The notes below the pieces were generated by a model, which had not been told where the DNA came from, searched no databases, and saw only the letters and a program-made list of their open reading frames with translations. Shown here in pieces: positions 9,236-18,896 of a stretch of 64,000 nucleotides of DNA (positions are counted from its first letter, which is position 1; the number at the start of each line of letters is the position of its first letter). The position numbers were made by a program, and so were the translations under genes. Source of the DNA: a bacterium (lineage in GTDB: Bacteria > Armatimonadota > Zipacnadia > Zipacnadales > UBA11051); the NCBI GenBank assembly GCA_030604405.1, contig JAUVVY010000017.1, forward strand, positions 1-64,000. The letters run 5' to 3'.

Positions 9236-10282
9236 ATGGATTTCAAACTGGGCGACTGGCCAAGCTATGCAGAGGACGAGTGGTGGCGGCAGTGGGCGAC
9301 ACAAAGCAGCGGGGAATTGTCACTGCTGGCGCGCTGGAGTGATGACTGGGAGCAGTGGCAGAGGCTGCTGCGCGAGAGAGTCGCCGAGCTGCTTGGCTGG
9401 GAGCAGCAAGATGGCGAAGTCGAAGTGCAGCTTCTGGGGCAGAAGGACGCGCAGAACTTCAGCCTGCAGAAGATAAGCTTTGGCGCCGACGACGGGACGC
9501 AGATTCCCGCGTATGTATGCGTGCCGCATGATAATGAAACGCCGCTGCCGGCAGTGGTGCTGAGCCACGATGCCGGCACCTCGAAGGAGGCGATGGCGGG
9601 CTTGCTGGACGCGGGCAACCCCGAGGCGGCACCGGGGTCGCGCCTGGCCGCCGCCGGGTATGTAGTCTGCTGCATGGATCGCAGGGGCTGCGGGGAGCGT
9701 CCGCGCAGAGACGAGGCGGCGCAGATGTGGGATTGGCTGGGCAGGCCCGCTGTGGGCCGGGACGCCGCAGACCTGGCAGCGGCCTATCGGGTGCTTTGCC
9801 AGCGGCCGGACGTACAGAGCGAGCGGATCGGAATCGTCGGCATCGGTAAGGGCGCAGCGGCGGCACTCTATGCGGCGATAATGGAGACGGGGCTGCAGGC
9901 GACGGCACTGTGCGGGTACCTTGCCCGCTACCGGTCGCTGCCGCTGGTGGCAAGCGAGGAGCAGCGGCGGGCGCTATGTGAAGTGGTAGCTGGCACGGTG
10001 CCGGCGGGTCTGTTAGCCTATGCGGACTTCGAGGACCTGGCGTGTCTCATCGCGCCGCGGCCGCTTTGCCTGTATCAGCGCCACGAACCGAATTTGCCCC
10101 CGGAGTTGGCCGCCGAGGCGGCCCGGCGCATCTCTGAAGGCTACGATCTTATGGGCGAGAAGATCAGGTTGAGGATAGATGTTGCGGAACAGACAGCCGA
10201 ACACCAGGAGCGGACGGTGGTGGACTTTTTCGACGACTGGCTGAAACTGCCGGTAGCGGAAAAGCCATCACAAGGCAATTGA
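9236..10282 (+). CDS. Alpha/beta-hydrolase family protein with a missing nucleophile serine
   Basis: A 348-residue protein of the dienelactone-hydrolase/acetyl-xylan-esterase-like group. An N-terminal alpha-helical region of about 80 residues is followed by the alpha/beta core (PAYVCVPH ... PLPAVVLSHDAG ... YVVCCMDRRGCGE). The nucleophile elbow, normally G-x-S-x-G, reads G-I-G-K-G, so the catalytic Ser codon is a Gly codon (GGT). A late His (AEHQER) is present. Start ATG 9236 follows GGGAG; ATG 9218 is open but lacks a site. A TATAAT at 9186-9191 may be its -10. Either inactive as an esterase or using different chemistry. Confidence 0.75.
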   Translation: MDFKLGDWPSYAEDEWWRQWATQSSGELSLLARWSDDWEQWQRLLRERVAELLGWEQQDGEVEVQLLGQKDAQNFSLQKISFGADDGTQIPAYVCVPHDNETPLPAVVLSHDAGTSKEAMAGLLDAGNPEAAPGSRLAAAGYVVCCMDRRGCGERPRRDEAAQMWDWLGRPAVGRDAADLAAAYRVLCQRPDVQSERIGIVGIGKGAAAALYAAIMETGLQATALCGYLARYRSLPLVASEEQRRALCEVVAGTVPAGLLAYADFEDLACLIAPRPLCLYQRHEPNLPPELAAEAARRISEGYDLMGEKIRLRIDVAEQTAEHQERTVVDFFDDWLKLPVAEKPSQGN

Positions 10283-10372
10283 TCGCGACTGGTGTGGGGA
10301 GTATGCTGTCTAAGGAATGGACGGCTGAAGCTGAGTGTGCAAATGCCCGGATTAAGAGGAGTTGAATGAGAA

Positions 10373-11419
10373 ATGCAGCAAGCGTTGTCCAGAAACAGGC
10401 TGGGAGCGACATTGACGGCTGTGGTGCTGGTGGCGATTTTGAGCGGCTGCGCGGGCGGACTGCTGGGAATGGTGCTGCAGTTGGTAACCGTTGGGAAACT
10501 GGTTGGAGACGTGCAGGATCTGAAGGACAGGTTTTTCAAGGACCCCGATGAATACCAGGTGTTTTTTGACGGCTATCTGCTGGGGAAGCGGCCCGAGAAA
10601 AGCGGCGAGCTGGAACTAGACGGGCTGCCCAGCGGCCGGCACCTGATATCGGTGATTGACGAGGACTACCGCACCGGGTTCCATCAGTCGGTTGAGATCA
10701 CCCCTGGGCAGGCGGGCCTGCAACTTTCTGATTACAACGCCCTGGAAGGAGCTGTGATCAGTGGCAAAGTGGAGCGCCAGGCTGGTGGCGGCCGTGTGGG
10801 AGTGGCTGACCTGCTGGTGGTCGCGGTCTTCGATGGCGCCAGTGCGCTGCGGGAGAATGGTGGCGTTATCATCACGATCCCGCCGACCGATGACACGACC
10901 TATGTGATGGGCTACACCAACAGCGCAGGCAACTATCGGCTAGGCCCGTGTGCGTATGGAAGCTGGCTTGTGACCACCGCACTGCCGGGCTATTACGCTG
11001 ACGCGCGGGTGCTAGTCACAAGCGCGGGGAGCGATGGCCGGAACGAAGACCTGTACCTGGCCGGTCAGCCGCTTGACAATTCGGCGACGGTGCTGGGCTC
11101 GGTGACGCAGAACGGGCTTGAGGGGCTGGCTGATGCGCTGGTCTATACCGACCTGGACGCGGCCTATGAGGGTCAATTGACGGCCGAGCGTGCGACCGAA
11201 GTCGAAAACCTGGCCGGCTTCAGCCTCATAGACGGGCCGTGGTTTGCCTGGACGCGGCTGGGTACGGTGAGCGACGCGGCAGGAGCCTACTCGCTTCGCA
11301 CCAACACGGGCCAGCAGACGATCATCGGCTTCAAGTACGGCTACCAGGCCAAGGCGATGGATCTGAATCTGGGTCCTGACGACGCTTTTCAGCTAGATTT
11401 CGATCTGTCGAGACCGTAA
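10373..11419 (+). CDS. Lipoprotein with carboxypeptidase-regulatory-like beta-sandwich repeats
   Basis: A 348-residue predicted lipoprotein: signal peptide with lipobox ILSGC (Cys about residue 25), then a PEGA-like segment (EYQVFFDGYLLGKRPEKSGE) and two carboxypeptidase-regulatory-like units (GYTNSAGNYRLGPCAYGSW and SDAAGAYSLRTNTGQ). Such beta-sandwiches are structural or binding modules on exported proteins. The ribosome site AAGAGGAG is 11 bases upstream. It follows the hydrolase by 90 bases on the same strand. Function unknown. Confidence 0.72.
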   Translation: MQQALSRNRLGATLTAVVLVAILSGCAGGLLGMVLQLVTVGKLVGDVQDLKDRFFKDPDEYQVFFDGYLLGKRPEKSGELELDGLPSGRHLISVIDEDYRTGFHQSVEITPGQAGLQLSDYNALEGAVISGKVERQAGGGRVGVADLLVVAVFDGASALRENGGVIITIPPTDDTTYVMGYTNSAGNYRLGPCAYGSWLVTTALPGYYADARVLVTSAGSDGRNEDLYLAGQPLDNSATVLGSVTQNGLEGLADALVYTDLDAAYEGQLTAERATEVENLAGFSLIDGPWFAWTRLGTVSDAAGAYSLRTNTGQQTIIGFKYGYQAKAMDLNLGPDDAFQLDFDLSRP

Positions 11420-11696
11420 GGCACGGCAATTGGCGTCGGGCTGGAACTGTAGTTATGCAGATTTCTGGTCTGTGGCTCATGCATCTGTAATTGTAGGCGC
11501 TGGTACTGTGATGCGCCTTGGGCCGGATAGGGAACCCGAATTTTGCTTTCGCAAAATCCACCCTATTCGGCCCCTCCAAACGACTCAACCACCACGGCGT
11601 CGGGCTGCCCTTCGGCAGGCTCAGGGCGCACACGGCAGGGCGTGCGGGAAGCCTGACCCACGCCGCTGGCGTGAGTGCCGACGTGGCGTTAATGAC
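11420..11696. repeat. Composite repeat with variable-hairpin element C1
   Basis: This 290-base gap holds GGCTGGAA followed by CTGTAGTTATGCAG (11442-11460), then family C copy 1 (11520-11577): outer arms GGGCCGG / CGGCCCCTCC enclose ATAGGG/CCCTAT arms and an apical AATTTTGC-tttc-GCAAAAT hairpin. A constant tail (AACGACTCAACCACCACGGC) and a family D unit (CTTCGGCAGGCTCAGGGC) follow. The reading frame of the ceramidase-like gene stays open across the block, which misleads automatic start calling. Confidence 0.75.
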
Positions 11697-11711
11697 AGGG
11701 AGGTCCCCACC

Positions 11712-13007
11712 TTGCTGGCTGGTTTTCAAGTAGTTGATATTACGCCGCCGCTGGGCGTGCATCTGGCCGGGCATTTCAACGCCAGGCCGTCGAATGAAGT
11801 GCACGACCCGCTAACGGCGTACGCGATGGTGCTGGATGACGGGAACACCAAGGTGGCGCTGGTCGGCACGGACCTGGTCGGTTTACCGGCAGAGTTGGCC
11901 GGCCAGGCACGCGCGCTGGTCTCACAGCAAACCGGCATAGGGCAGGACGCGGTGATGATATGGGCTACGCACACCCACGCCGGGCCGGAATTGGGAGACC
12001 TTGGGTGGTACCCCGAGGCGCCGCAGTATAATGCGCTGCTGCCGAAACTTCTGGCTGGGTGCGTGGCCGGAGCAACGCAGAAAATGCAGGAAACTACGGC
12101 ACGAGTGGCGTCGGGCAGCGAACAGCGCATCTCATGTAACCGGAATTACCGGATGCTCGGCGGTGACACGGGCACTAACCCGGGAGTAGGGAACCCCGGC
12201 GTGTCCGCCTTTGATGGGCCGATTGACCCCGATGTGGGCGTGCTGCTGCTGGATCAGGAGGGCCGCAGTCGGGCCGCGCTGGTCAATTTCGCCTGCCACC
12301 TGGACGTGATCGGCAGCGGCAACTATCGGTACTCGGCCGATTACCCGTACTATATGCGCGAGATGCTCGGGGATGTCTATGGGGCCGATTTTGTGGCCAT
12401 GTTCGCCAACGGGGCCTGCGGCAACCTCAATCATATCAACGTGTTTGGCAACAAACGTCAGGGCGGCTATGACCATGCGCGCATGATGGGACGGACTCTG
12501 GCCGGTGAAGTGATGAAGGTTGACCACAGCGCCCGGCCTGTAGAGCTGAAGCCGCTATGGTATAGATCCGAAAAGATCGAACTTGGATTACGCGAATTCA
12601 CGGACAACGAGATCGCGCAGTTTCGCAGAGATATAGAGGAGACGGAAGCTACCGCCTCGCAGATGTCGTCGGCTAACTTTGCGCGTGGCCGGGCCCTGCG
12701 CGCCCTCAAAATCGTTGAATCCGGGATTACCTCGGAAGAAGTGGAAGTGCAGGTGCTGGGGCTGGGGGCTCTGGCAATCGTCGGCATCCCCGGCGAGTAC
12801 TTCGTGGAGTTCGGGCTGCAGATAAAGGAGCAAAGCCCGGCTGAGGCGACCTTTGTAATCGAGCTTGCCAATGGGTCGATAGGATATATTCCGACGGCCG
12901 CGGCGCTGGAGCAGGGCGGCTACGAAGGCTCCAGCGCGCGTTTCAGGCCTGATGCGGGGCAGAGGCTGGCCGACGCAGCACTGCAGATGCTGACGGCCAA
13001 TCTATAG
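11712..13007 (+). CDS. Neutral/alkaline non-lysosomal ceramidase-like protein
   Basis: A 431-residue hydrolase-like protein matching the neutral ceramidase N-terminal domain: an opening QVVDITPPLGVHLAGHF, the zinc-site motif WATHTHAGPELGD, a second metal region NFACHLDVIG, and FANGACGNLNHIN. No signal peptide is visible, so it may be cytosolic; many bacterial members have unknown substrates. The frame is open from 11430 but that part is a repeat. The TTG at 11712, 8 bases after AGGGAGG (11697-11703), is the best start. Neighbours do not fix a substrate. Confidence 0.85.
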   Translation: MLAGFQVVDITPPLGVHLAGHFNARPSNEVHDPLTAYAMVLDDGNTKVALVGTDLVGLPAELAGQARALVSQQTGIGQDAVMIWATHTHAGPELGDLGWYPEAPQYNALLPKLLAGCVAGATQKMQETTARVASGSEQRISCNRNYRMLGGDTGTNPGVGNPGVSAFDGPIDPDVGVLLLDQEGRSRAALVNFACHLDVIGSGNYRYSADYPYYMREMLGDVYGADFVAMFANGACGNLNHINVFGNKRQGGYDHARMMGRTLAGEVMKVDHSARPVELKPLWYRSEKIELGLREFTDNEIAQFRRDIEETEATASQMSSANFARGRALRALKIVESGITSEEVEVQVLGLGALAIVGIPGEYFVEFGLQIKEQSPAEATFVIELANGSIGYIPTAAALEQGGYEGSSARFRPDAGQRLADAALQMLTANL

Positions 13008-13035
13008 GCAATGACATGAGACGAGGACGATCACG

Positions 13036-13734
13036 GTGAGAACAATCGGCCTCATCGGCGGCATGAGTTGGAATTCTTCACTGGAGTACTATCGCATCAT
13101 AAATGAGAGCATCCAGGAGAGGCTGGGCGGATTGCACTCCGCCAAGTGTATTCTCTATTCTGTTGACTTCGGAGAATTGGGGAAACTGCAACGTGAAGGA
13201 AAATGGGAAGAACTCGCCGGCCTAATGGTTGAGGCTGCCGAGAGACTGCAGGGGGCAGGGGCTGACTGCATAGTCATCTGCACAAACACTATGCACAAAC
13301 TGGCAGATGACATCGAAAGCAGCATCAACGTTCCGTTGATTCATATCGCCGATACGACTGGTGATGAGATTCGGAAATCAGGATTGAGTAGAGTTGCTCT
13401 ATTAGGGACACAGTTCACGATGGAAGAGGATTTCTACAAGACCAGGTTAGAGCAGAAGTATGGCGTTGAGGTCGTCATACCCGGTCAAAAGGACCGGCAG
13501 GCAATCCACAACGTTATCTATGAAGAATTGTGCCTGGGAGTGATAAAGCAATCATCAGCAGAGATGGTGACGGCAGTAATCGGGGGTCTGGTGGCAAGCG
13601 GCGCGGAGGGTGTAATCCTCGGATGCACGGAACTGCCACTTCTCATTAGACAGGAAAGCATCGAAGTTCCCGTATTTGACACGACGGCAATTCATGCACA
13701 GGCGGCGGTTGATTTTGGACTTCGGGCATCTTGA
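13036..13734 (+). CDS. Aspartate/glutamate racemase family (broad-specificity amino-acid racemase)
   Basis: A 232-residue PLP-independent racemase of the Asp/Glu racemase superfamily, close to the YgeA/aspartate racemase branch. The N-terminus TIGLIGGMSWNSSLEYY is typical. Both catalytic cysteines are in place: VICTNTMHKLAD (about residue 82) and VILGCTELPLLI (about residue 196). The start is GTG 13036, 28 bases after the ceramidase-like gene ends, suggesting cotranscription. A part in D-amino-acid supply is inferred. Base composition is lower in G+C than the flanking genes, hinting at transfer. Confidence 0.9.
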   Translation: MRTIGLIGGMSWNSSLEYYRIINESIQERLGGLHSAKCILYSVDFGELGKLQREGKWEELAGLMVEAAERLQGAGADCIVICTNTMHKLADDIESSINVPLIHIADTTGDEIRKSGLSRVALLGTQFTMEEDFYKTRLEQKYGVEVVIPGQKDRQAIHNVIYEELCLGVIKQSSAEMVTAVIGGLVASGAEGVILGCTELPLLIRQESIEVPVFDTTAIHAQAAVDFGLRAS

Positions 13735-13810
13735 GCTGTGTCATCGGCGCACAGGGGGCCATGGGAGCCAGCATAATCACGTGACAAAGCGCTGAAGTGT
13801 TGGAGCAACA

Positions 13811-14731
13811 ATGGCGGCCAGGGTATATACAAAACGTTTTAGACGCCAAAATCGGCTGATTGCAGCGACGGTGACGATGGCCGCCGGTGTGGCGCCTTTT
13901 ATGCTGACACTGGCGGTCCTGCAATTCTGGAGCTCGCCTGCCCGCTACGCGGCGGGGCTGTTGACGGTGGCGACTTTCGTTGCTGCGGGCCTGGCGGCAT
14001 GGTACAGCAGAGGGACACTGGCCTTGCTGGGGAACTATGGGCTGAAACAGCGGTTGGGTAAGCTCACTGAAGCCGAGCTTGGCAGCGGCATCGAGCAGGC
14101 CGGGGCGGCTTTTGTCGGCTTCTCTCCCGGTGAAGAGATGCGGGTCTGGGACGGTGAAACCGACCGCGACGTGGGATTCCTGGCGGTGGAGAACAATACG
14201 TTGATTTATGTGGGCGATGAATATAAGTGGTCGCTGCCGAGGGAGCAGATTGACCAGGTGGAGTTGGCGGCGTCGAGTTCGGGAGTGCGACGGATCATAG
14301 TGCGCTGGCACGCGCCGCGTGAAGGGCCGAGAGCTTTCAGCATAGTGTGCCGGGAGGCGAACACCCTGGAGGGCGTCGGGCTGGTCAACCTGCGGCTGTA
14401 CGCGGCGCTGCGCGACTGGGTGTGGTCAGATGCGCCGCCGGCGCGTCAGAATACGCTAAGATGGGGCTATCCGCCGACGGATACTTCCGGTGGCTGGGCC
14501 ATTGACCAACCGCTCTCCGGAAGCTGCACGAGCGTGCTGGCGATGACAGTGATCGTGGTGCTGACGATATGGCGAGTGAGCGGCGCGCTGTTGGGCATGG
14601 GGGACTACTACGGGGCAATACTGTGGGCCGGTCTGCTCGCTGTGGTCGGGGCGGTATTCACCGCCTACCTGCTGAGCTATCTGCACTTCTGGCACGCCGA
14701 AAAGAGCCGACCGCGCCGCGGCGACGGTTAA
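13811..14731 (+). CDS. Hypothetical four-helix membrane protein with a soluble middle domain
   Basis: A 306-residue protein beginning at ATG 13811 behind GGAG. Two hydrophobic helices (about residues 20-45 and 48-68), a soluble domain of about 140 residues rich in beta-strand pattern (FLAVENNTLIYVGDEYKWSLPREQIDQVEL, reminiscent of membrane-associated PH-like domains), and two C-terminal helices (about residues 238-260 and 265-290). No known family could be named. It may be transcribed with the racemase, 76 bases upstream. Confidence 0.6.
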   Translation: MAARVYTKRFRRQNRLIAATVTMAAGVAPFMLTLAVLQFWSSPARYAAGLLTVATFVAAGLAAWYSRGTLALLGNYGLKQRLGKLTEAELGSGIEQAGAAFVGFSPGEEMRVWDGETDRDVGFLAVENNTLIYVGDEYKWSLPREQIDQVELAASSSGVRRIIVRWHAPREGPRAFSIVCREANTLEGVGLVNLRLYAALRDWVWSDAPPARQNTLRWGYPPTDTSGGWAIDQPLSGSCTSVLAMTVIVVLTIWRVSGALLGMGDYYGAILWAGLLAVVGAVFTAYLLSYLHFWHAEKSRPRRGDG

Positions 14732-15009
14732 ACAGCCGCTACATACATTGCTCGCGGCACAACCCAGCAGGCTACACGATTAAGCAGCGTGGCGCTACGA
14801 TATCCTCAGCAGGAGAAAGGCCGAGTGTCGCCGAAATGTAGGGCAAATGTCGCAGTTGGGGTGCAGTCACAATAGCGTGGACTGAGTTGGCGCGCATAGT
14901 AGCTTGTCGCCAATCTATTCTCAGGCCGATCGTGGCTAAGGTAGTTCGGCAATGTACTGCCGGGTATGACACGCTTGACTGCAAGTTGATAGCGCGGTTT
15001 TGAGAGAAG

Positions 15010-17322
15010 GTGACCACGTTGTCAGAGGATGGCGAGGACCGCGGCGACGAACTTCAGCGGATGGCAAGCCGTCTCGAGTGGATAGAGGAGACGGTTGCAG
15101 GGCTTGTCAGGCGCGTTTTCTCTCTGGAGCAGTCTCTAAGGCCGCCGGCCACCGAACAACCGCCCCCGGAAGCAGCGGTCGCAGAGCCACCCCCGGTGTC
15201 TGCGGTGCCCCCCGTCGAAGAATGCCCGGCCAGCGTGCGCGATGAAACGGAGCAGCCTCCTGAGCAAGCTGCCCCCGCAACACCGCAGCCTTCTGTAGCT
15301 CCCAGCACTGCTGCGCCCCCCACTCCGCCGGTTCCCGCCAGGGCACGAGGATTTCGCGCACAGGATTTCGAGGCGGAGATCGCCCTCAAATGGCTGGCGC
15401 GGGTTGGCGTCGTGGCCCTGACTATCGGCGCTGCGTTCTTCCTGCAACACGCCTTTGCCAGCAACTGGATCGGCCCCGTCGGCCAGGTATCGCTGGGTAT
15501 CATTGTCGGCCTGGTGCTGTTGGCCATCGGCGAGCAACAACGGCAATTGGACAGAGACGCTTTCGGCCAGGCGCTAGTCGGCGGCGGCATAGCGATACTG
15601 TTCGCATCAATCTACGCCGCATACGCGGCTTTTTCTCCGCGGCTGCTGGCCCAGCCGCTGGCATTCGCGCTGATGGCTCTGGTCACGGCTCTTGCAGTCA
15701 CACTTGGCGTGCGCGCCAATGCGCTGAGCACCGTGATACTGGCGACGGTGGGTGCCTTTCTGACTCCGGTACTAATCCGGCAAAGCGGCACCGGGGCCGG
15801 GATATCGGGCATGGTTATGCTGTTTGGGTACATCGCAGTCCTCGATCTGGGCCTGCTTGCGCTGTCCTTCTTCAAGCAGTGGCGGGTGCTGCAGTTTCTC
15901 AGCTTTGTGGGCACATGGGCGATGATGTGGGGGTGGCTGGGGTCGAAATACGACACTCACCTGGCCTGGCCCGCATACATAACTATGGGCCTGTTCTTTC
16001 TCATCTTCGCCTTCGTGCCGGTCGTGCGCAACCTGTGGCAGCGCAGCCGCACGCGCCAGGATGATCTGTGGCTGATACTGCTGAACGCGGCGTTCTTCTT
16101 CCCCACCGTCGCCCTGCTGCCGACTGCTACGGACCTCAACGAGTATCTCGGGTTCTATGCAGTGGTCATGTCCGTCTTCTATCTGGGCCTGGGCGGCCTG
16201 GCCCGCGAACGCAGCCCGGACGACAAGCTGCTGATCCTGTCCTGGCTGGGCCTGGGGCTGACCTTCATCATCCTGGCCGTCCCGCTGCAACTGCGCGGCC
16301 ACTGGATCATGGTCGGCTGGGCAATTGAGGGAGGCGTAATAGTGTGGATGGGCCACCGCCTGCGGCATGTCGCGCTGCGCGTGGTCGGCTTGATTTTGCA
16401 GACCGTGGCGGCAACGGTAATGCTCTTGGGCTACCTACCCGTACTCGCGTACCGCGGCCCCGATACGCTTGTGTTCCTGAATGCGACCTTCCTTTCATTT
16501 GCCATCTGTGTGCTGGCGCTGGCGGCGTCATTATATATCTACAGAGGCTCAGCCCAACTTGAGAGGGAAACCGAGGGGGCTGGCACCTTCCTGGAGGTGG
16601 CGATAGCCGTTCTTACGCTGTGGGGTGTGACCGTGGAGATGCTCCGTGACGGGGTGGGCGGCCCTATCGTCATGCTCACCTGGGCGGCGGCTGGTGTATT
16701 CCTGGTGTGGCTGGGCATCAGGTGGGAACGACCCATCTTTCGCACTGGTGGTCTGCTTGTGCAGGCGGTCGTGGTAGCCTGGCTGCTGCTCATATATGAC
16801 ATTGCCCAGCCCCATCGCGCAGGCTGGTACATACCGATATTCAACCAGGTATTCGTGTGTTTCTTCGGCTCTCTGGCAGCCTTCGCTATGACGCTGAGCT
16901 TATACGCCAAGAGCGGGGACCGCTTCGGGGAAGCGCAGGCAGTTCGGTCACCGGTGCCGGCAATACTGATCGGGGTGATAGTGCTGTGGGGTCTGACCAA
17001 GGAGCTGGGTGGGGCATTGACCTGGGCCAGCGTGCCCCATGACAGCCGGGGGTTTGCCATATCGGCGCTGTGGTGCATTTATGCTGCGGCGATGGTGGGT
17101 ATCGGGATGAGCCGTCGGTCTCGGCCCGTGCGTCTGTTCGGATTGGCCGTGTTCGGCGCGGCTATAATCAAAGTCTTCGTTTTTGACCTCGCCGGTCTGC
17201 AGACGATCTGGCGGATTCTTTCATTCGTCTGCCTTGGCCTGATCCTGATCGGGGCGGGCTATCTGTACAACCGCTACGGAGATCTGTTGCTGGGCGGCGA
17301 GAGGGAGGACGATTCCGCTTGA
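15010..17322 (+). CDS. DUF2339 family polytopic membrane protein
   Basis: A 770-residue membrane protein. An N-terminal coiled-coil (residues 15-45) and a Pro/Glu/Ala-rich linker (about 45-112) precede the DUF2339 core, which starts EIALKWLARVGVVALTIGAAFFLQ and carries more than 20 predicted transmembrane segments. Function is unknown; family members are often paired with DUF3999, as here. The start may be GTG 15010 or, better spaced from AGAAGG at 15004-15009, TTG 15019. The end overlaps the next start by 4 bases. Confidence 0.88.
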   Translation: MTTLSEDGEDRGDELQRMASRLEWIEETVAGLVRRVFSLEQSLRPPATEQPPPEAAVAEPPPVSAVPPVEECPASVRDETEQPPEQAAPATPQPSVAPSTAAPPTPPVPARARGFRAQDFEAEIALKWLARVGVVALTIGAAFFLQHAFASNWIGPVGQVSLGIIVGLVLLAIGEQQRQLDRDAFGQALVGGGIAILFASIYAAYAAFSPRLLAQPLAFALMALVTALAVTLGVRANALSTVILATVGAFLTPVLIRQSGTGAGISGMVMLFGYIAVLDLGLLALSFFKQWRVLQFLSFVGTWAMMWGWLGSKYDTHLAWPAYITMGLFFLIFAFVPVVRNLWQRSRTRQDDLWLILLNAAFFFPTVALLPTATDLNEYLGFYAVVMSVFYLGLGGLARERSPDDKLLILSWLGLGLTFIILAVPLQLRGHWIMVGWAIEGGVIVWMGHRLRHVALRVVGLILQTVAATVMLLGYLPVLAYRGPDTLVFLNATFLSFAICVLALAASLYIYRGSAQLERETEGAGTFLEVAIAVLTLWGVTVEMLRDGVGGPIVMLTWAAAGVFLVWLGIRWERPIFRTGGLLVQAVVVAWLLLIYDIAQPHRAGWYIPIFNQVFVCFFGSLAAFAMTLSLYAKSGDRFGEAQAVRSPVPAILIGVIVLWGLTKELGGALTWASVPHDSRGFAISALWCIYAAAMVGIGMSRRSRPVRLFGLAVFGAAIIKVFVFDLAGLQTIWRILSFVCLGLILIGAGYLYNRYGDLLLGGEREDDSA

Positions 17323-18593
17323 GAATCGCGGGAGTACTGGGGGCTGTGTTGCTCGGGGCTTTGGCCGCACATGGCGACTTCGATGCCAGGCAGTGGCGCT
17401 ATTACAAGGAGATATCAGGGGTCGGAGCCGCCGGCTTCTATGCCGTTGATCTGGACGCGGATGTCATGGCCCGGGCGCAGTATCAGCTCGCGGACCTGCG
17501 TATCATTTCCGGCGAAGCCACCGAGCAACCGTACGAGGTGCGAATTGACCGCGGCGAGCGCACCGTCGCGGCGGTGGCTGCAAAGGTGTACAATCTGTCC
17601 CGCGTTCCGGCAAAGGGCACGCGCTTCGAGTTGGATTTGCAGACACGGGAGAAGTTCATCCGCGAGATCACCATCAATACGCCCGACCACGATTTCCGCT
17701 ATCAGGTGGCAGTCGAGGGCAGCCATGATGCACGCAACTGGGCGATGCTGCGCGACGATGGCGCCATCTTTGATTTCAGCGGTGACGTGCGGTCCCGCAG
17801 CACCATTGTCAAGCTCCCGGAGACCAATTTCCGGTATCTTCGCGTGACCATAAGGGACACTGGAGAAAAGCCGATAGAGGTGAGCGGGGCGCAAGTTAAC
17901 AAGCTGCTCTTCCGGGCTGCTCGCCGCGTGCAGATTAGCCCCGTCAAGGAACGCATTGAGCTGAACGCTGAGCGCAATGCCAATGAGGTGTACCTGGACC
18001 TGGGCCGCGCGGGACAGCCGTTTGACGAGGTTGAGGTCGCGTTCTCGGACGACAACGTCCGCCGCCCATGCTATGTGCGGGTCTCCAATGCCCCGGAAGA
18101 AGCAGGCTGGCGTACCGTAGCCTCCGATGTTGTGTTCCGGTATCATACCGCCACGTTCGTTGGCGAGCGCGCCACGATGGCGATTCCTGAAACGCGCTCC
18201 CGCTACGTGCGCGTGTCGGTGTTGAACTTCGATGACGAGCCGCTTAACGTCACGGGCGTCACGCTCTATGGCAAGCCCCGGACCGTGGTTTTCGAATGCG
18301 ACCCCAAAACGCGGGTGAGGCTTTACTACGGTGGCGAAAGCGCCGGCTCACCCCGCTACGACCTGTCCACGTTTCTCCGCTACGAGCAGCTTCAGCCGAA
18401 GACGGGCCTGAAGCTTGGTGCTGAGACTAACAATGAGGCGTACGTGGGCGACAGGCCGCCATGGACGGAGGCCAATTTCTGGGTGCTGTGGGTGGTCATT
18501 GCTGCGGCAATAGTTGTAGTGGGGAGCATGATAGTCCGGCTGATGGCGGCCGTCGGCACCGAGCACGAACCACCCGATGGCGCTGGTGAGTGA
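17319..18593 (+). CDS. DUF3999 family exported protein, partner of DUF2339
   Basis: A 424-residue exported protein with an N-terminal signal (VLGAVLLGALAAHG), long beta-rich periplasmic domains (two discoidin-like units: FRYQVAVEGSHDARNWAML and VEVAFSDDNVRRPCYVRVS), and a C-terminal transmembrane helix (FWVLWVVIAAAIVVVGSMIV). This matches DUF3999, which commonly follows DUF2339. TTG 17319 overlaps the DUF2339 stop (TTGA), so translation is coupled and the two products probably form one envelope complex. Mechanism unknown. Confidence 0.82.
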   Translation: MRIAGVLGAVLLGALAAHGDFDARQWRYYKEISGVGAAGFYAVDLDADVMARAQYQLADLRIISGEATEQPYEVRIDRGERTVAAVAAKVYNLSRVPAKGTRFELDLQTREKFIREITINTPDHDFRYQVAVEGSHDARNWAMLRDDGAIFDFSGDVRSRSTIVKLPETNFRYLRVTIRDTGEKPIEVSGAQVNKLLFRAARRVQISPVKERIELNAERNANEVYLDLGRAGQPFDEVEVAFSDDNVRRPCYVRVSNAPEEAGWRTVASDVVFRYHTATFVGERATMAIPETRSRYVRVSVLNFDDEPLNVTGVTLYGKPRTVVFECDPKTRVRLYYGGESAGSPRYDLSTFLRYEQLQPKTGLKLGAETNNEAYVGDRPPWTEANFWVLWVVIAAAIVVVGSMIVRLMAAVGTEHEPPDGAGE

Positions 18594-18773
18594 AGTGCGC
18601 GGCGGCACTCGGCAGGTTGCCGGGTGATGATCTGCGCCCTTAAAGAGGACAGTCAGCGGCCCCTTGACCTCGCGGACAGTCGTTTCGGGAAGGCGCAGGC
18701 CCCGCTCGGTTACAATTGCAACTTGGGGACGCAGAAGGTGGGATTGGTAAGTCCGTAACCATGTGCAGTCATG

Positions 18774-18797
18774 CGGCCGCTGGTGAGGCGGCCGTTT
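18774..18797 (+). terminator. Hairpin with short T-run in the gap after DUF3999
   Basis: Bases 18774-18780 (CGGCCGC) pair perfectly with 18788-18794 (GCGGCCG) around a 7-base loop, followed by TTTGTCGTC. This is a plausible but weak rho-independent terminator for the DUF2339-DUF3999 pair. The remainder of the 303-base gap to the next gene shows nothing else recognisable. Confidence 0.5.
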
Positions 18798-18896
18798 GTC
18801 GTCAAAGGATTTCGGGCGCCGCCGGCGAAGATTCGATTAAGATTGCAGCCACCGGGGTAAGGGATGGCTGAGTGGCAACTGGAGGCAAAGCAGCCG

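Noticed and set aside
11430-11711. Extended N-terminus of the ceramidase-like protein
   Set aside because: Encoded by dispersed repeats; a strong AGGGAGG site places the start at TTG 11712.
13646-14311. 221-residue minus-strand frame
   Set aside because: Overlaps two supported plus-strand genes and shows no protein-like pattern.
15772-16368. Long minus-strand frame inside DUF2339
   Set aside because: Shadow frame in GC-rich coding DNA; no ribosome site and a His/Gln-rich composition.
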